From NCBI GenBank assembly GCA_903831295.1, contig CAIKXA010000013.1:1-64000 (forward strand): a DNA stretch of 64,000 nucleotides, written 5' to 3'. The translations under genes and the position numbers were made by a program. This document shows, piece by piece, positions 18,554 through 28,805 of the stretch. The stretch comes from an uncultured bacterium (GTDB lineage Bacteria > Planctomycetota > Phycisphaerae > Phycisphaerales > SM1A02). A model generated the notes under the pieces. The model worked only from the letters and a program-made list of their open reading frames with translations, was not told the origin of the DNA and did not search any database. Numbering within the stretch: position 1 is the stretch's first letter; each line of letters starts with the position of its first letter.

Positions 18554-19432
18554 TCAGCGAATGCCGACGTAATCGGATAGCAAATTCATTTCATCATCAC
18601 AGCCCGCGTCAATGCGTCCGTAATGATCAAAGAGCCATTGCAAGTATTCAATCTTTTGACGGGATGGAACTTCGGCGGCGCTTTCGCTGCCAGGAGCGCG
18701 ACCCCATTTAATTGTGCAGCCACGATTGGTTTTTATGCGCAAGCATGCGTCTTCCTTGGTGCGATCAAGATCAATGCACGCAATTTGCGCGCGCCATGGG
18801 TGATCGTCTATCAGTCGTGCCAATGCGACTGCGCCTCGCATGTCTTTGCCCGCCCACGCATCGCCAAAGGAGGCAGGTCGTCCGAATGATGCATGTTCAA
18901 TTCGAATCATGCTGGTTGGTGCCGTTCCGGCTCGGTAGCAACGGGGCAGTATTTTTCCATCGATATCGATCAGATGGTCGTAGCCACCTTCGCGAACAAC
19001 GGCAAATGGAATGGTCCACACGGCATCAACGGACACCTCGCTCATTCCACTGCGCTTCACTTGCTTGATTTCACTGAACCAACCAGTTTGCATCAAAACA
19101 TCGCGCGCCTCGGCTAGACCGGCGCGGTCCATTGGAGAGCCATTCAATCGTTCAGCGACAACATCGGCCAATGGAGTCAGGTCCGCCTCGCTCATCCATG
19201 CGGGACGCGAAGAAAATTCAACTTGAAATGGAACGTCACTTTTTCGCGCCGCGGCTTCGCGTTGCAGAATTGGAACGCCCATTCCTAGCGCCAACGCCAT
19301 TACTGCGAAAGAGATGGTCCATCCCACGGCCACAAGCAGTGGCTTGGATTTCAGCCAGTGAAGATTGAAAGAGAATTTTAAACCTGAGGCGACGGTGCGG
19401 CGCGAGGGGGACGATCTTTTACGGGAGGCCAT
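18554..19432 (-). CDS. ftsQ: FtsQ-like cell division protein (POTRA)
   Basis: N-terminal basic plus single TM; TGWFSEIKQVKR...VWTIPFAVVREGGYDHLIDIDGKIL resembles POTRA/FtsQ; SD GAAGGAG; downstream of ddl. Confidence 0.7.
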   Translation of the reverse strand: MASRKRSSPSRRTVASGLKFSFNLHWLKSKPLLVAVGWTISFAVMALALGMGVPILQREAAARKSDVPFQVEFSSRPAWMSEADLTPLADVVAERLNGSPMDRAGLAEARDVLMQTGWFSEIKQVKRSGMSEVSVDAVWTIPFAVVREGGYDHLIDIDGKILPRCYRAGTAPTSMIRIEHASFGRPASFGDAWAGKDMRGAVALARLIDDHPWRAQIACIDLDRTKEDACLRIKTNRGCTIKWGRAPGSESAAEVPSRQKIEYLQWLFDHYGRIDAGCDDEMNLLSDYVGIR

Positions 19433-19556
19433 TGCTCCTTCTCAATCGGTCAAAGGCCCCCGCGAAGTAAAGAAATCACGCGGATGAATTGGAGCCGTGA
19501 AGTTGAACCATCCAAGGGGCTTGATTACAAGACTGCAACACGCCAAGGAGGCGCGC

Positions 19557-20459
19557 TTAAACGCTCGATTTCGCCGCGCGATTCATGGCGGTGCGGGCCA
19601 GTTCCAGCACGAGCATTTCCATGGATATTCCCGCATGTTTTGCGGCTTTTGGCACCAATGAATGATCAGTGAAACCTGGCATGGTGTTCACCTCCAGAAA
19701 CCATGGACCGCGCTCGTCAGCCATGAAGTCCACGCGGGCCACATCGCGTAGCCCAAGTTCATGCCAACACTTCAGAGCGTGGCGGTTCATGGCGTCTTTC
19801 AGTTGTTCCGGTACATCGGGATCCAAAATATATCGAGTGTCGTTGCGCAGGTATTTCGCTTGATAGTCGTACACGCCACCTTGCGCCTTAATTTCGATGA
19901 GTGGAAGAACTTTTCCGTTGAGAATTCCAACGGTGAATTCGCGACCAGTTATAAATTCCTCTGCCAAGAGGCGGGGTCGATGGCTTTCAAGTTGTTGACG
20001 CGCGGCGGCAAGTTCTTCGGGCGTGCGGCAAATTTTTAAATCCACGCTTGAGCCATCGTTGGAAGGTTTGATCACGCATGGAAGCTTGATCGTGATTGGA
20101 CGGTCGATTTGTAATTCACATGAATCCGGAGTTGGCACGCCGGAGCGGGCGACAACTTTTTTAGTCTCGGTCTTGTCCATCGCTAGTCGCGCGGCCACGG
20201 GACCGCAACCAACATAGGGCCGTCCATCCTGTTCCAAAATATCCTGAAGTGGTCCACCCTCGCCCCATGGTCCATGCAGCACTGGAAAAATCACATCGCC
20301 TGCAAGCGCGCGTAAATCCTCAATCTGCAGCCGATCAATTGTGATTTCTTGCACTTCCACATTGGCGCGCGTGAGTGCTGCGGCCACTTGCGCGCCGCTC
20401 TTTATGCTGACTTCACGCTCCGCATCGGGACCACCTTTAAGCACAATCGCGCGCATCAC
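19557..20459 (-). CDS. ddl: D-alanine-D-alanine ligase
   Basis: VLHGPWGEGGPLQDILEQ, ATP-grasp GREFTVGIL, FLEVNTMPGFTDHSLVPKAA. Confidence 0.92.
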   Translation of the reverse strand: MMRAIVLKGGPDAEREVSIKSGAQVAAALTRANVEVQEITIDRLQIEDLRALAGDVIFPVLHGPWGEGGPLQDILEQDGRPYVGCGPVAARLAMDKTETKKVVARSGVPTPDSCELQIDRPITIKLPCVIKPSNDGSSVDLKICRTPEELAAARQQLESHRPRLLAEEFITGREFTVGILNGKVLPLIEIKAQGGVYDYQAKYLRNDTRYILDPDVPEQLKDAMNRHALKCWHELGLRDVARVDFMADERGPWFLEVNTMPGFTDHSLVPKAAKHAGISMEMLVLELARTAMNRAAKSSV

Positions 20460-21409
20460 ATTTTCTCCTTGGGTTCAAACGAGCGACCCCACACGGCCAC
20501 TTCCATCTCAATTTGCACGCCTTGGCTATCGCGCACTCGATCTTGAATGATGCGCGCCAGTTCAAGCACGTCATTGGCGCGGCCATTTTTGTGCACGCAA
20601 ACAAAATTGGCGTGTTCAGCACTTACAAACGCGCTGCCATGTGTGAAGCCTTTCAGGCCCGCGAGATCAATCAGGCGACCAGCGCTGGCGCGCGTTCCAT
20701 CTTGCGCGATGGGATTTCTGAACAAGCAGCCCGCGGAATTTTCGGCCAGAGGCTGAGAATTTTTTTTGTATTTGTAAATCTCCAACATCTTCGTGCGCAA
20801 CGTGTCGGGGTTGTCCGGCGTGAATTGCAACAGCGTCCAAAGAATCAATTCTTGTGGCAGCGAAGAATGTCGATAGGAAAATTGGATCGCGTTTCTGGGA
20901 TGCACCGTGATTGCTCCGCGATTGTTCATTGTTGCGACGGCTTGGATGGCGTCTCCGATGCAGCCATATTTTCCGCCAGCGTTCATTCGCGTCGCTCCGC
21001 CCATGCTCGCGGGAATACCGGCCATTTGGCATATTCCATCCAGTCCTTCGCGCACACAGGTGTTTAAAAGTTTCAGCACATCAACGCCAGCGGGGGCGAG
21101 CACGGAGTTCGCATCTCCATCGGGGCGCAATGTCCATTGCGTGAAGGCGGGTTGATCCAATTTCACAACAACGCCAGGCACTCCTTCTTCTAAAACTAAA
21201 AGATTCGCGCCCGAACCCAGCACGCGCACGGGCAAGTTCTCCATGAAGCAGCGTCGTACAAGTTCACGCAATGCATCCTCTGATTTGGGTTGCACCAACA
21301 TGTCGGCGCTTCCACCAACTCCAAACCAAGTATGCGCCGCCAAAGGCGCGTTGGTTTGCACAATGGCGTCCAATCCTTGCGCCAGTGTTGTTGGAATCGT
21401 CGCGTTCAT
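20456..21409 (-). CDS. murB: UDP-N-acetylenolpyruvoylglucosamine reductase
   Basis: LAAHTWFGVGGSADMLVQP, GIPASMGGATRMNAGGKYG, SAGCLFRNP. Confidence 0.92.
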   Translation of the reverse strand: MNATIPTTLAQGLDAIVQTNAPLAAHTWFGVGGSADMLVQPKSEDALRELVRRCFMENLPVRVLGSGANLLVLEEGVPGVVVKLDQPAFTQWTLRPDGDANSVLAPAGVDVLKLLNTCVREGLDGICQMAGIPASMGGATRMNAGGKYGCIGDAIQAVATMNNRGAITVHPRNAIQFSYRHSSLPQELILWTLLQFTPDNPDTLRTKMLEIYKYKKNSQPLAENSAGCLFRNPIAQDGTRASAGRLIDLAGLKGFTHGSAFVSAEHANFVCVHKNGRANDVLELARIIQDRVRDSQGVQIEMEVAVWGRSFEPKEKM

Positions 21410-22923
21410 ATCATTTTTGATTTCAGAAAAATATTCGCAGCTCGGTAGATTGGTCCGGCTCCCATGGTCACCACAACATCGCCACCTTGGGCAAGTTCAT
21501 TCAAGCGGGCCGCTCCCGACTCAATGGTGCCAACGCATTCCACGGTGCCGCCATGCGCGCGAATTCTCTGCGCCACGTCTTGGCTTGAGACCAGTGTTCG
21601 CTCGATCTGCGCGTCGCGGACAAAATGAATGTCCGTCAATAGCACGTGGTCCGCGGCGCCAAAGCACGCGCCAAAATCTTCAAGCAAAAGTCGCGTTCTG
21701 CTGTGCTGGTGCGGTTGGAACAAGCAGATCAAACGTCGCGGATTCGTGGCATTTTTCAGGGCTTCCAATGTGACGCGCACTTCGGTTGGATGATGTCCAT
21801 AGTCGTCATACACACGCACGTTCTGCTCGCCACACTTTCGCTCACCCAGAAATTCAAGTCGGCGATCGACACCAGCGAATGAAGTCAACGCCTCCTCAAC
21901 GCTCAAGCGATCCGCACCTAATTTCAGAGCCATAATTCCGGCGGCTCCACCGTTGAGCACATTGTGCGCGCCGAACAGGCGCGGGTGCCAGCGCATGATT
22001 TCTTTCTTTTTGTGATGCACGCGCGCCAAACCATTGGCGGCCATATCCACCACATAATCCGCGGATGGATGCCAGCCAAAAGTTTCAATCTCCGCCTTGA
22101 CATCTCTGGTCACGCGCTCGCGATGCGCGCCCTCATGCGCGATCAACAAATATCCACGGGCCGTCGCCGCGGGCAAAAGTTTGGCGAACGTGTTGAATGA
22201 TTCAACAATCTCGTCCAGCGACTTGTAGCAATCCAAATGATCACTTTCCACATTGTTGATGATGGCGGTGGTGGGGTGCAGTTTGTGAAATGAGCGGTCA
22301 AACTCGCATGATTCAGTCACCAGAAATCCTGGCGCGTGCGAATAGGGACCCTTGGACAATGTCGCCGATCCAGCGCGTGCGCTTCCACCAAGCGATGCGC
22401 ATGTGGCGCCAGCGATAAAGCCAGGATCAAATCCAGCGTGCAATAAGCACCAAGTCAGCAAGCAAGTTGTGGTGCTCTTGCCGTGGGTTCCAGCCACGCA
22501 CACGGCGGTGTGCCCCATTTGCAACAAGCCAAGAGCCTGCGCGTAGTTGCGAAGTGGAATATTTTTATTCGCCGCCTCGACAAGTTGCGGGTGATCCGAT
22601 TTGGCGGCGGCCGTTGCGATCACCAATTCAATTCCCTCTGGAATCTGCGACGCATCACCAACGGAAATATCAAAGCCCTCGGATTGCAATAATTTCACGG
22701 CGGGGCTGGCTTCGCTATCGGCTCCACTTACCAAAGCGCCGCGCTTGCGCAGTAACCGAGCCAGTCCGCTTACACCAGTTCCTCCAGCGCCAACAAGCCA
22801 AATCCGACGCCCTTGCAGGCCGCGCGCATTTGAAAACCACTCGCTCAGTTGATCGTTCTTCACGCTGATCATCGTAGGAACTTTCCCGGATATTTCGTGC
22901 TTCAGTTGTGTGATTTGCGCCAT
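21406..22923 (-). CDS. murC: UDP-N-acetylmuramate-L-alanine ligase
   Basis: VGAGGTGVSGLARLL, VAGTHGKSTTTCLLTW, YDDYGHHPTEVRVTL. Confidence 0.93.
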   Translation of the reverse strand: MAQITQLKHEISGKVPTMISVKNDQLSEWFSNARGLQGRRIWLVGAGGTGVSGLARLLRKRGALVSGADSEASPAVKLLQSEGFDISVGDASQIPEGIELVIATAAAKSDHPQLVEAANKNIPLRNYAQALGLLQMGHTAVCVAGTHGKSTTTCLLTWCLLHAGFDPGFIAGATCASLGGSARAGSATLSKGPYSHAPGFLVTESCEFDRSFHKLHPTTAIINNVESDHLDCYKSLDEIVESFNTFAKLLPAATARGYLLIAHEGAHRERVTRDVKAEIETFGWHPSADYVVDMAANGLARVHHKKKEIMRWHPRLFGAHNVLNGGAAGIMALKLGADRLSVEEALTSFAGVDRRLEFLGERKCGEQNVRVYDDYGHHPTEVRVTLEALKNATNPRRLICLFQPHQHSRTRLLLEDFGACFGAADHVLLTDIHFVRDAQIERTLVSSQDVAQRIRAHGGTVECVGTIESGAARLNELAQGGDVVVTMGAGPIYRAANIFLKSKMI

Positions 22924-23024
22924 GCTCTCACCATCGGCAGAGCAGGGCTTGCGGGTTGAAAACACAATGTTTTTATTGCGCTTGCTCGCGCCGCCTCAGG
23001 GCGCATTGTCCGTACAATCTTCGT

Positions 23025-24398
23025 ATGACGGAATCGGCTGCTCCATTGCGGGCTCAAGTTTTACTTATTGACGACGAGGTGGAGCACGCCCAAACCATGG
23101 CGGACTCCTTGAAGCGACCGGGTCATATTTGCACCATCGTGCACAATGTGGCCCAAGCGGAAAATGAGCTGCGCAACGGCAATTTCGATGTGATTGTCAC
23201 CGATCTCGTTATGGACACGCCCACAAGCGGCTTGGATGTTTTGAAACTTGCCAAGACACATCAGCCAGACGCTGAAACCATTTTAGTCACCGCGCATGGA
23301 GATGTTCCCACCGCCAAAGCCGCATTACAGGGTGGCGCCTACGACTTCATTGAAAAACCCTTGGACGTAATCGTGTTTCGCAACATCGTCCAGCGCGCCG
23401 CCGAGACCGTGTTGCTGCGCCATCAAAATTCCAACCTGCGCGGGCAAGTGGACGCCGCATACGGTTTTGAAGGAATCATCGGAGAGTCCGCGGCCATTCG
23501 CCAAGTCATCGCAACTATTCGGCAAATCGCGCCAAGCACTATTCCGGTGTTGATCACTGGCGAAAGTGGAACCGGCAAGGAGCTTGTGGCCAGCGCTATA
23601 CACAAACATTCAAAGCGCAAGGATCGCCGCTTCGCAACATTCAACGCGGCGGGTCAAAGCGAAACACTTTTGGAAGATCAGTTGTTCGGGCACGTGCGCG
23701 GCGCATTCACCGGAGCCGACCGTGACCGCGAGGGCGTGTTTGAATACGCCGACAAGGGCACGCTATTTTTGGATGAGATTGGCGACATGCCTTTGTCGAT
23801 GCAGCCCAAATTACTGCGCGTGTTGGAAACGGGCGAGTTGATTCGCCTGGGCGCAAATGATCCGCGCAAGGCCGATGTGCGCTTTATCAGCGCCACCAAT
23901 CAAGATTTAAAAACACGCTCAAACGATGGGCGATTTCGCCAAGATTTGTATTTCCGCCTCAAGGGAGTGGAGATCCATATTCCATCGCTGCGAGAGCGCC
24001 GTGAAGATGTTCCGAGGTTGGTCACACACGCCGTGGGCAAGTGGTGCGCTGAACTCGGCCGTCCAAGGCTTGGCGTTTCGCAGCCCGCCATGATGCGGCT
24101 CACGGCTTACGACTGGCCGGGCAATGTCCGTGAGTTGATCAATCTCATGCATCGAATCGTGGTCACATGCAACAAAACTGAAATCGATCTCGTGGATATT
24201 CCGGATGACATTCGCTCCAACGACAATGATGGTGGCGGCGTTGGAAGTTTCGCTGGCGTCGGTCTTGACAAACTTGAGAAAGAAGCCATCCGTCAAACGC
24301 TGGCGCTCACCCAAGGCAACCGCGAGCAAACCGCGCAAATGTTGGGTATTGGCGAACGGACCTTGTACCGAAAATTAAAGGAGTACGGACTCCGGTAG
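23025..24398 (+). CDS. Sigma54-dependent NtrC-type response regulator
   Basis: Receiver LLIDDEVEHAQ / VIVTDLVMD, AAA+ GESGTGKE, GAFTGAD, and Fis-type HTH C-terminus. Confidence 0.93.
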   Translation: MTESAAPLRAQVLLIDDEVEHAQTMADSLKRPGHICTIVHNVAQAENELRNGNFDVIVTDLVMDTPTSGLDVLKLAKTHQPDAETILVTAHGDVPTAKAALQGGAYDFIEKPLDVIVFRNIVQRAAETVLLRHQNSNLRGQVDAAYGFEGIIGESAAIRQVIATIRQIAPSTIPVLITGESGTGKELVASAIHKHSKRKDRRFATFNAAGQSETLLEDQLFGHVRGAFTGADRDREGVFEYADKGTLFLDEIGDMPLSMQPKLLRVLETGELIRLGANDPRKADVRFISATNQDLKTRSNDGRFRQDLYFRLKGVEIHIPSLRERREDVPRLVTHAVGKWCAELGRPRLGVSQPAMMRLTAYDWPGNVRELINLMHRIVVTCNKTEIDLVDIPDDIRSNDNDGGGVGSFAGVGLDKLEKEAIRQTLALTQGNREQTAQMLGIGERTLYRKLKEYGLR

Positions 24399-24428
24399 CG
24401 CCAAGCGCAACTTGAGTTTTATTTCATC

Positions 24429-26069
24429 ATGCCATGGATTCTTTGGAGGCACATGACGGCGGAACTTTTGCGGGTTCTGTTGTTCACCACCACAGTCATC
24501 GTGGTGGTGATCGCATTTGGAGCCGCCATAAAACCTCTGGCGGATAGTTCACTAGGTTCCGGCAGCGTGGTGAAGTATGTGGCGCTAGCGATGATTCCCA
24601 TGCTGCAATTCGCATTGCCATTTTCAGCGGGATTTGCCGCCACTTTAGTGCTGCATCGATTCGCGGCTGACAATGAGTTGGTTGCCATGTCCACAAACGG
24701 AATTCGCTATCGCACGATATTCGCGCCGGTGATCGCGGTTGGTTTCACGCTTCTTATTGTCATGTTTATTTTGTTGCACACCATTGTGCCACGTTTCTGG
24801 GGACGCATGCAGAACATGTTGGCGCAAGATGCAACCAGTATTTTTCTTGCCGCTGTATCACGCGGCGAGGCGCTTGAAGTTGGACAGGTCAGCATTTACG
24901 CCGACACCGCCACGGTGGATCCCACGCCCCCAGACAACGGCGCGGAGCAACGATTGCTCTTGCAAGGCGTTGCGGCCATTCAAAAGAATCGCGCGGGCGA
25001 GCAGGTGAGTGAATTCACCAGTGAGTTTGCCACCGTGGATGTGCACCGCGGTCGCGAAGGTGTGATTATGAAACTAGCCATGACCAATGGCTCTGGTTTC
25101 AACGCCTCTGAAGGCACGGTTATTTTTGTTCCCACAGCGCAACCTCAAGCCGTTCAGTTGGGGCGCGCGCTTGATGCCGACGCCAAGAGTATGACCTATT
25201 TCGAGTTGCAGGATGTCCGCAATGATTTGCCCAACCACATCGAAGTTCAGCCCGCGCGTCAAGCTGTGCTTTTGTCCCTAACTCGCGCGCAAGTGTGGCA
25301 ATGCATCGCGCGTGAACTTGAAACTTCCGGCAAGGTTGAATTGGTGGAGGAGGGCGGCCGCCGTTCGTATCGAATTGAGGGCGGAACTTTGGTCAACGAC
25401 ATCATTATGCCCAAGATTCCTGGCACGACAGTTCGTATTGTTGAACTCGATCGCGCCAAGCCTATTCGCGAGGCGGTTTGCTCCCAAGTGCTCATGCCTT
25501 TTGATAGCGAGGATTCCAGCGCGGGTCGTGTTGATTTGATCGCCACAGCTCCACGCGCCAAAGATTTGCTCCGCTCCGAGGGGCTCTCGTCACGTTGGCC
25601 CGCTCGAATTAACGGTCTCAGCGCCGCTCCATGTTCCACCAGCAATATTTCCAAGATTGAATTTGTTGATCTCGCTCCACGAGTCAAGGAACTTTCTCAA
25701 CCGGAGTCGGGCGTTCCGAAGTCGCAGCAAGCAGCGGGCGCTTCGTCGCTCGCGAGATTCTTCAAGCAAATGAACCAAGTTGATGTCGACGCGTTCTCGC
25801 ATCTGTGTCAGCGCGCGGCGTTGGCATGGTCGGCGCCATTGATTATTTTGTTGGGAGCGTCGCTCGCCGCATGGAAGCGAAATAGTCTTCCACTCACCAT
25901 GTATCTCATCGCGTTCATTCCTGGCATTCTCAATATTGTCATGATCGCCGGAGGCCAGCAGGTGATCCGCGCTGACAATGTGTTGTGGGGCGTCATTGTG
26001 TCCTGGTCGGGCAACGCCATTCTTTTGTTGTGCTCCATCTATGCGATGCGGCAGTTGGCAAGGAACTAG
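24429..26069 (+). CDS. lptF: LptF/LptG (YjgP/YjgQ) family LPS export permease
   Basis: N-terminal TM pattern, FALPFSAGFAATLVLHRFAADNELVAMSTNGI; C-terminal TM helices; paired with second permease. Confidence 0.82.
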   Translation: MPWILWRHMTAELLRVLLFTTTVIVVVIAFGAAIKPLADSSLGSGSVVKYVALAMIPMLQFALPFSAGFAATLVLHRFAADNELVAMSTNGIRYRTIFAPVIAVGFTLLIVMFILLHTIVPRFWGRMQNMLAQDATSIFLAAVSRGEALEVGQVSIYADTATVDPTPPDNGAEQRLLLQGVAAIQKNRAGEQVSEFTSEFATVDVHRGREGVIMKLAMTNGSGFNASEGTVIFVPTAQPQAVQLGRALDADAKSMTYFELQDVRNDLPNHIEVQPARQAVLLSLTRAQVWQCIARELETSGKVELVEEGGRRSYRIEGGTLVNDIIMPKIPGTTVRIVELDRAKPIREAVCSQVLMPFDSEDSSAGRVDLIATAPRAKDLLRSEGLSSRWPARINGLSAAPCSTSNISKIEFVDLAPRVKELSQPESGVPKSQQAAGASSLARFFKQMNQVDVDAFSHLCQRAALAWSAPLIILLGASLAAWKRNSLPLTMYLIAFIPGILNIVMIAGGQQVIRADNVLWGVIVSWSGNAILLLCSIYAMRQLARN

Positions 26070-26072
26070 CGC

Positions 26073-27194
26073 ATGAAGATCATCGATCGATATGTCGCCG
26101 CGCGCTTCTTGGTGAACTTCGTTCTTTTGGGCGCGGCGCTGTATGTTTTTGGCGTAAGCGTTGACGTGGTTATTCAAGCGTCGCGCTTTCTTGACGCTGC
26201 GGACGCCGCGGTGGCGGCGGGACGTTACGGGTCCAGGAGTTTTGCATTCATGATGATGGTGCTGGATTTTCACGGTCCGCGCATCTTTCAGTTTTTCCAG
26301 TTCATGCTTGGGTTTGTCTCCATCGGCGCCATGGGATTCGCCGTGTCACAAATGCACCGTAACCGCGAACTCACCGCGCTCATGGCTTCCGGAGTCAAAC
26401 TGCGGCGCTTGGCTTTTGTGTTGTTGATCAGCGCCTTCTTTCTGCAATGCCTGCAATTTGTCAATCAAGAATTCATCCTTCCAAATCTGGCTGCACGCTT
26501 GGTGCGCGATCACAGCGGACTGAAGTACGACACCGTGAGTCAATTTCCAATTCCGTTAACCCGCGATGGACAGGGAACCTTGATTCAAGCGAGAAGTTTT
26601 GATCCCGCGCTCAACACAGCCACAGGACTGGTGGCCATTGAGCGGGATGAAAAAGGAAACGCGCTTCGCCGCATCAGCGCCGCCAGCGCAACTTGGAACG
26701 CACAGGATAAAAAGTGGATTCTGAAGGACGGTTCCTACATTGAGCCTTTGAAGCCTGGCGATGCAACACAACAGAAATCCGCGTTCTCAACCCAAGTGGA
26801 TGAACTGGATTCCGATCTGAGCCCCGAACTTATTTTAAGTCGCCGCTATCGTCTTTATGGACCGATGCTGTCCACACGGCAAGTGTTTGAGCTCATGAGC
26901 CGCGGCGGCGACAATCAAAATCAAGGAGTTCGACTTCTTACGGCACGCTTCATTGGCCCGATGGCAAATCTTCTTGTTCTTGCGGCAACCATTCCATTTT
27001 TCCTGCGGCGCGAGCCTTGCAATATGTTGATTCAAAGCGTGCGCGCCGCGGCTTTTTCCATACCCGCCATGATCGGCGCAGCAATTATGTTGTTGGTTCC
27101 GACCGAGGGGTTGAGCATTCCAGTCACCGCCGCAATTCCATTCGCATTGCTTTTGCCATTCGCGGCGTACAGGCTCACCGAGCTGCGTTCTTAA
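26073..27194 (+). CDS. lptG: LptF/LptG family LPS export permease (second copy)
   Basis: MKIIDRYVAARFLVNFVLLGAAL; MHRNRELTALMASGVKLRRLAFVLL. Confidence 0.82.
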   Translation: MKIIDRYVAARFLVNFVLLGAALYVFGVSVDVVIQASRFLDAADAAVAAGRYGSRSFAFMMMVLDFHGPRIFQFFQFMLGFVSIGAMGFAVSQMHRNRELTALMASGVKLRRLAFVLLISAFFLQCLQFVNQEFILPNLAARLVRDHSGLKYDTVSQFPIPLTRDGQGTLIQARSFDPALNTATGLVAIERDEKGNALRRISAASATWNAQDKKWILKDGSYIEPLKPGDATQQKSAFSTQVDELDSDLSPELILSRRYRLYGPMLSTRQVFELMSRGGDNQNQGVRLLTARFIGPMANLLVLAATIPFFLRREPCNMLIQSVRAAAFSIPAMIGAAIMLLVPTEGLSIPVTAAIPFALLLPFAAYRLTELRS

Positions 27195-28245
27195 CTCTCG
27201 TCCATCCGTCAAGAAGCGCGTCGTCAAAAATTGTCACGTTGCGCTGTGCTTGGCGAAGTTGCTTGGCAAGGTTCTCCATATAAATGCGCTCTTGCCCTCT
27301 GCGAACCGCGCGTTCAGCGAAGGCGCGCGCTTCAGGGGAGTTCGTCGCGTCACCTGGTATTTCATTTTCAAATCGAATGAACACATAGCCATTGTCGATC
27401 AGAACTGGTGCGCTAACTCCGTCTTTTTGCAGAGACCAAAGTGTTTGACGAAATGAACTCGGCCAGGTTGGATCAAGCCTGCTCACAGGCAATACAAGTC
27501 CGCCACGCGACGCGGATCGATCAGTGCTCAAGTCAGCGGCGACTTCACCAAATGGTTCGCCGGCGGCAAGTCGCGCGCGGGCTTCGGCGCATTTTTTAAG
27601 ATTTGGCAGAGCCATCACGCGGCATTGACGCTTTGCGCCATGCTCCGCATCCATGACCGCTTCAACAGCATCGGGCGTAACTTTGACATCGCTTTGCACC
27701 AGCAAGCGCATGGCGGCGTTGCGTTTAAGCAATGATTTCCAACGTTTTTCGCCAAGTCCCTGCGCCGCGCGCAATTCGCTCAGCAGAACAACCGCGCGCG
27801 CTGGATCATCCGACAACGACGCCACAAGTTCACGCTCCTCGGTTTGCAGAAGTTCCTCCGTCACATTTAATTTGCGCGCTTTGATCATTTGATCAAGTTG
27901 TCGCTCAAGAAATAGTTCCTCCAAAATGGACGCGCCTGCCCGCTCTGCAAGTAACGGCCGCAACTCATCCCAAGTCACCGCTGATCCATCCCACAATGCC
28001 GGCGGGCGCACAACAGGTGGCGCCACATCGGTCACCGCGGAGTTGCGTGTGGTGGCTGTTGACGATTCCGTTGCGCCAGGCGCGGCGGTGGCTGGGTTGG
28101 CAGTTGCTAGCGGCGCAGGCGCTTGGCTCACGGTTACGCATGCCAGCAAACAATTCGAGGCGCACATGCAAAAAATCCAACGCCATCGAGTTGGAAGTCG
28201 TTCGCCCGATTTTTTTGTCGCATGCATCATCAATCTTTCTCGCAT
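27175..28245 (-). CDS. Peptidyl-prolyl isomerase (PpiC/SurA-like) lipoprotein
   Basis: Lipobox NCLLAC; parvulin-like block ARARLAAGEPFGEVAADLSTDRSASRGGLVLPVSRLDPTW...FVIRFENE. Confidence 0.7.
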   Translation of the reverse strand: MRERLMMHATKKSGERLPTRWRWIFCMCASNCLLACVTVSQAPAPLATANPATAAPGATESSTATTRNSAVTDVAPPVVRPPALWDGSAVTWDELRPLLAERAGASILEELFLERQLDQMIKARKLNVTEELLQTEERELVASLSDDPARAVVLLSELRAAQGLGEKRWKSLLKRNAAMRLLVQSDVKVTPDAVEAVMDAEHGAKRQCRVMALPNLKKCAEARARLAAGEPFGEVAADLSTDRSASRGGLVLPVSRLDPTWPSSFRQTLWSLQKDGVSAPVLIDNGYVFIRFENEIPGDATNSPEARAFAERAVRRGQERIYMENLAKQLRQAQRNVTIFDDALLDGWTRVKNAAR

Positions 28246-28265
28246 AGGTGTTACCCTGATGCTTA

Positions 28266-28805
28266 ATGTATAGCCTGCGTACATTTGTGTTGATTGGATA
28301 TTTCAGCATCTCCATCGGCGCGCACAGCGCCGCGGCAAGTTGCCTGATCATTGCCAGTGTGAACACGAATGCAACTCTTGCAAACTTGTGGCAAAATGAT
28401 AATTCCACATCAAGCGGTTTTGCTAGTAAACCTGCTGGTTCCACCCAAACATCAAACGTAACAACCCCGCCTCAATCGCAAGCGGATTCGGTCAATTCAG
28501 GATTTCAAACCAAGCCGGGTGGGCAGATTGCCACGAGCAATGCCGCTACGCCACAAACGACTGTTCCTGCGCCACCCATGTCGCCCATTCTTAAATTCCT
28601 AGTGATGGCGCGCGATTCAAAAATGTCTATCACGCAGCGCGAGGCGGCGTTGCTCAGCGCGCAAAGCGAATTAGGTCAATTGTCATTGACCGATCAAGCG
28701 ACGTACGCGCAATTCATTGCCACCACTCGGCGGCGTCTTGTAGTCGACATTTTCTTAGCGGGACAAGGGCAAGTTCAAGTCGACGTGCCCGCGCAGACCA
28801 AGTAA
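28266..28805 (+). CDS. Hypothetical secreted protein with internal repeat
   Basis: Signal-like N-terminus; duplicated SGF-x-x-KP-x-G-x-x-x-TSN-x-x-TP units. Confidence 0.5.
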   Translation: MYSLRTFVLIGYFSISIGAHSAAASCLIIASVNTNATLANLWQNDNSTSSGFASKPAGSTQTSNVTTPPQSQADSVNSGFQTKPGGQIATSNAATPQTTVPAPPMSPILKFLVMARDSKMSITQREAALLSAQSELGQLSLTDQATYAQFIATTRRRLVVDIFLAGQGQVQVDVPAQTK

